DNA of 64,000 nucleotides, taken from contig VYZI01000182.1 of the NCBI GenBank assembly GCA_013397695.1, positions 666,924-730,923 on the forward strand. Reading direction: 5' to 3'. The notes beneath the pieces are model-generated. The model saw only the letters and a program-made list of their open reading frames with translations. It was not told the origin of the DNA and did not search any database. Shown here piece after piece: positions 62,984-64,000 of the stretch. Position 1 is the first letter of the stretch; each line of letters starts with the position of its first letter. The stretch is from Centropus unirufus. Lineage: Eukaryota; Chordata; Aves; Cuculiformes; Centropidae. A program made the position numbers and the translations under genes.

Positions 62984-63643
62984 GAAAGACTATTTGGATA
63001 TCCAAGCTTTAGCAACACAAAAGCTCTTCTACATATCTAAAATTTTTACCTGTAGCCATCCTGACTCACTCACTCGTAAGTCATTCAATGAAGAAAGACC
63101 TCATGCAGAAAGAACATGCCCAGTGGCTCAGATATTATTGAAATGATACCCCTTTCTCCCCTGACTGGAAATACTTGGATTTTCCTTTCCCTTTTTCCTG
63201 CATTCATGAGTAAAACAGCTTCTTGTTTGCATTTGTTGACAAAACTTTGCCCCCTCCCATCACCAGATTCTCCCCTTTACCCACACAAACTCATTTTCAA
63301 CTGTTCAGAATAGCCCAAAGATAAACTAAATGAAAGGGTTGCAACTGCACACCCTCCTAAATATCTACAAGGGATTTTTCAGGCTCTGGGCGCTAAGAGA
63401 CTGAATATACCAGAACAAAACCCTTACCATTAGCATATCTGCAGAATTCCACTTGAGACTTCTAGTAATAAGACAGAAATCAAGTGCCCATAGCAATTAC
63501 CTGAACAGAAGATTGCGACCCAGATCCTCAAAGGAAGAAAAGCTATCAGCAAGAGCTGAATATGTAAATATCTTTATGGATATAGATTACAATCTGTTAT
63601 TCAGTTAATTGGTTTGGCTGTGTTAGATCAGGATTTATAAAGG
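62984..63643. other. unique AT-rich stretch
   Basis: No repeat or gene recognised. Confidence 0.45.
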
Positions 63644-63878
63644 TGTGACAACCCACATGGGGATATCTTCTAGCTAACTTGGATGGAAGCACTGGCTGTC
63701 AGAGCTCCTGGGATGCCCATGCTCCTTAGACATCTATCTGGACTATCCACTCAAGTGGTTTTTACCCCAGCCCACGACTTCTACCCCGTCCTTTCTATTA
63801 TCCCCCCCATCCCAACCAGGGGAGGAATGGTTGAGTAGCTCATAGTGCTTTGCCACAAGCTGGGGCTAAACTACACCA
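63644..63878 (+). mobile_element. LTR of an avian endogenous retrovirus, 3' part secure
   Basis: Bases 63755-63878 ('ttttaccccagcccacgact', 'tattatcccccccatcccaa', 'ctggggctaaactacacca') match the 3' end of the avian LTR type related to 52263-52769. The left limit is unsure; a TGTGAC at 63644 could be the start, giving about 235 bases. What follows to the window end could be internal retroviral sequence or host DNA. Confidence 0.7.
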
Positions 63879-64000
63879 CCAGAGCAAGCTGTCCAGGATA
63901 CCGTGGTGTATTTGAGCTCATCATCCCTCCTTGCTCCCAACACAACTCCTCCCTTTCAGCCTTGAGGAAGAGGACACTGAAGAGCCCTTGTGCCCCTCTG
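63879..64000. other. unassigned sequence at the window edge
   Basis: GC-richer than most of the window. No primer-binding site typical of a retrovirus is visible just after the LTR. No protein is recognised. Confidence 0.35.

Noticed and set aside
1..64000. CRISPR arrays, operons, ribosome binding sites, rho-independent terminators
   Set aside because: The window is vertebrate nuclear DNA. The recurring units are dispersed CR1 copies on both strands rather than regular direct repeats with spacers.

Overview
This window reads as nuclear DNA from a bird, most likely a neoavian. It is AT-rich, non-coding, intergenic or intronic sequence. The main evidence is a dense scatter of CR1 LINE fragments whose 3' ends finish in the avian-type tail (ATTCTATG-like octamers). 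There are also LTRs of a kind widespread in birds, with the TGTTGT...ACAACA termini and the 'gctggggttaaaccac' end, and a few very old CORE-SINE (MIR-type) relics of amniote age. I recognise no bacterial, plasmid, phage or CRISPR structure, no rRNA or tRNA gene, and no protein-coding gene. Almost every long open frame is either a translated CR1 or chance openness in compositionally biased DNA.

I count about 31 CR1 fragments, roughly 9.5-10 kb or about 15% of the window. By their 3' ends they fall into five groups, labelled here for convenience: A ('ggcttggagccccctgatcc' type, the most numerous and most alike, so probably the youngest); B ('ggctctgagcaacctgat' type); C ('acatggtttagcaggc' / 'gatcttagaggtctttt' type); D ('ccagccatacctgtccacta' on the minus sense); E ('gactcgatgatccttgtggg' type). 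Plus-strand copies end on the right with the octamer tail; minus-strand copies begin on the left with its complement. Several longer copies still show the C-terminal end of CR1 ORF2 (reverse transcriptase polyprotein), with stops and frameshifts. The high load of one group fits bird lineages known for CR1 expansion (woodpeckers, hornbills, hoopoes), but I cannot place the species.

Layout. 1-5.4 kb is mostly unique sequence, with one CR1, an old SINE and a conspicuous CpG-dense islet at 2.42-2.79 kb. 5.45-5.74 kb is an assembly gap inside or beside a CR1. 5.9-20.8 kb alternates CR1 copies with AT-rich unique DNA, including a tail-to-tail inverted CR1 pair at 14.0-16.0 kb. A second gap lies at 20.78 kb. 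22-29 kb holds CR1s of all groups, a 26-base G run, and long ORF2-bearing copies at 25.6 and 26.7 kb. 29-35 kb is nearly repeat-free. 35-50 kb has further CR1 copies, including a same-direction pair at 45.4-46.2 kb. 52.26-52.77 kb is a near-complete solo LTR. 53-58 kb is CR1-free with MIR-type relics. 58.6-63 kb is CR1-rich again, and an LTR 3' end lies at 63.6-63.9 kb, close to the window edge.

There is no gene network to describe. The parts most likely to matter are a CpG-dense islet with a TATA-like box, several stretches whose texture resembles conserved non-coding (enhancer-like) DNA, and oddly structured CR1 copies (3'-truncated, chimeric, internally duplicated). I did not find a convincing undescribed biological system.
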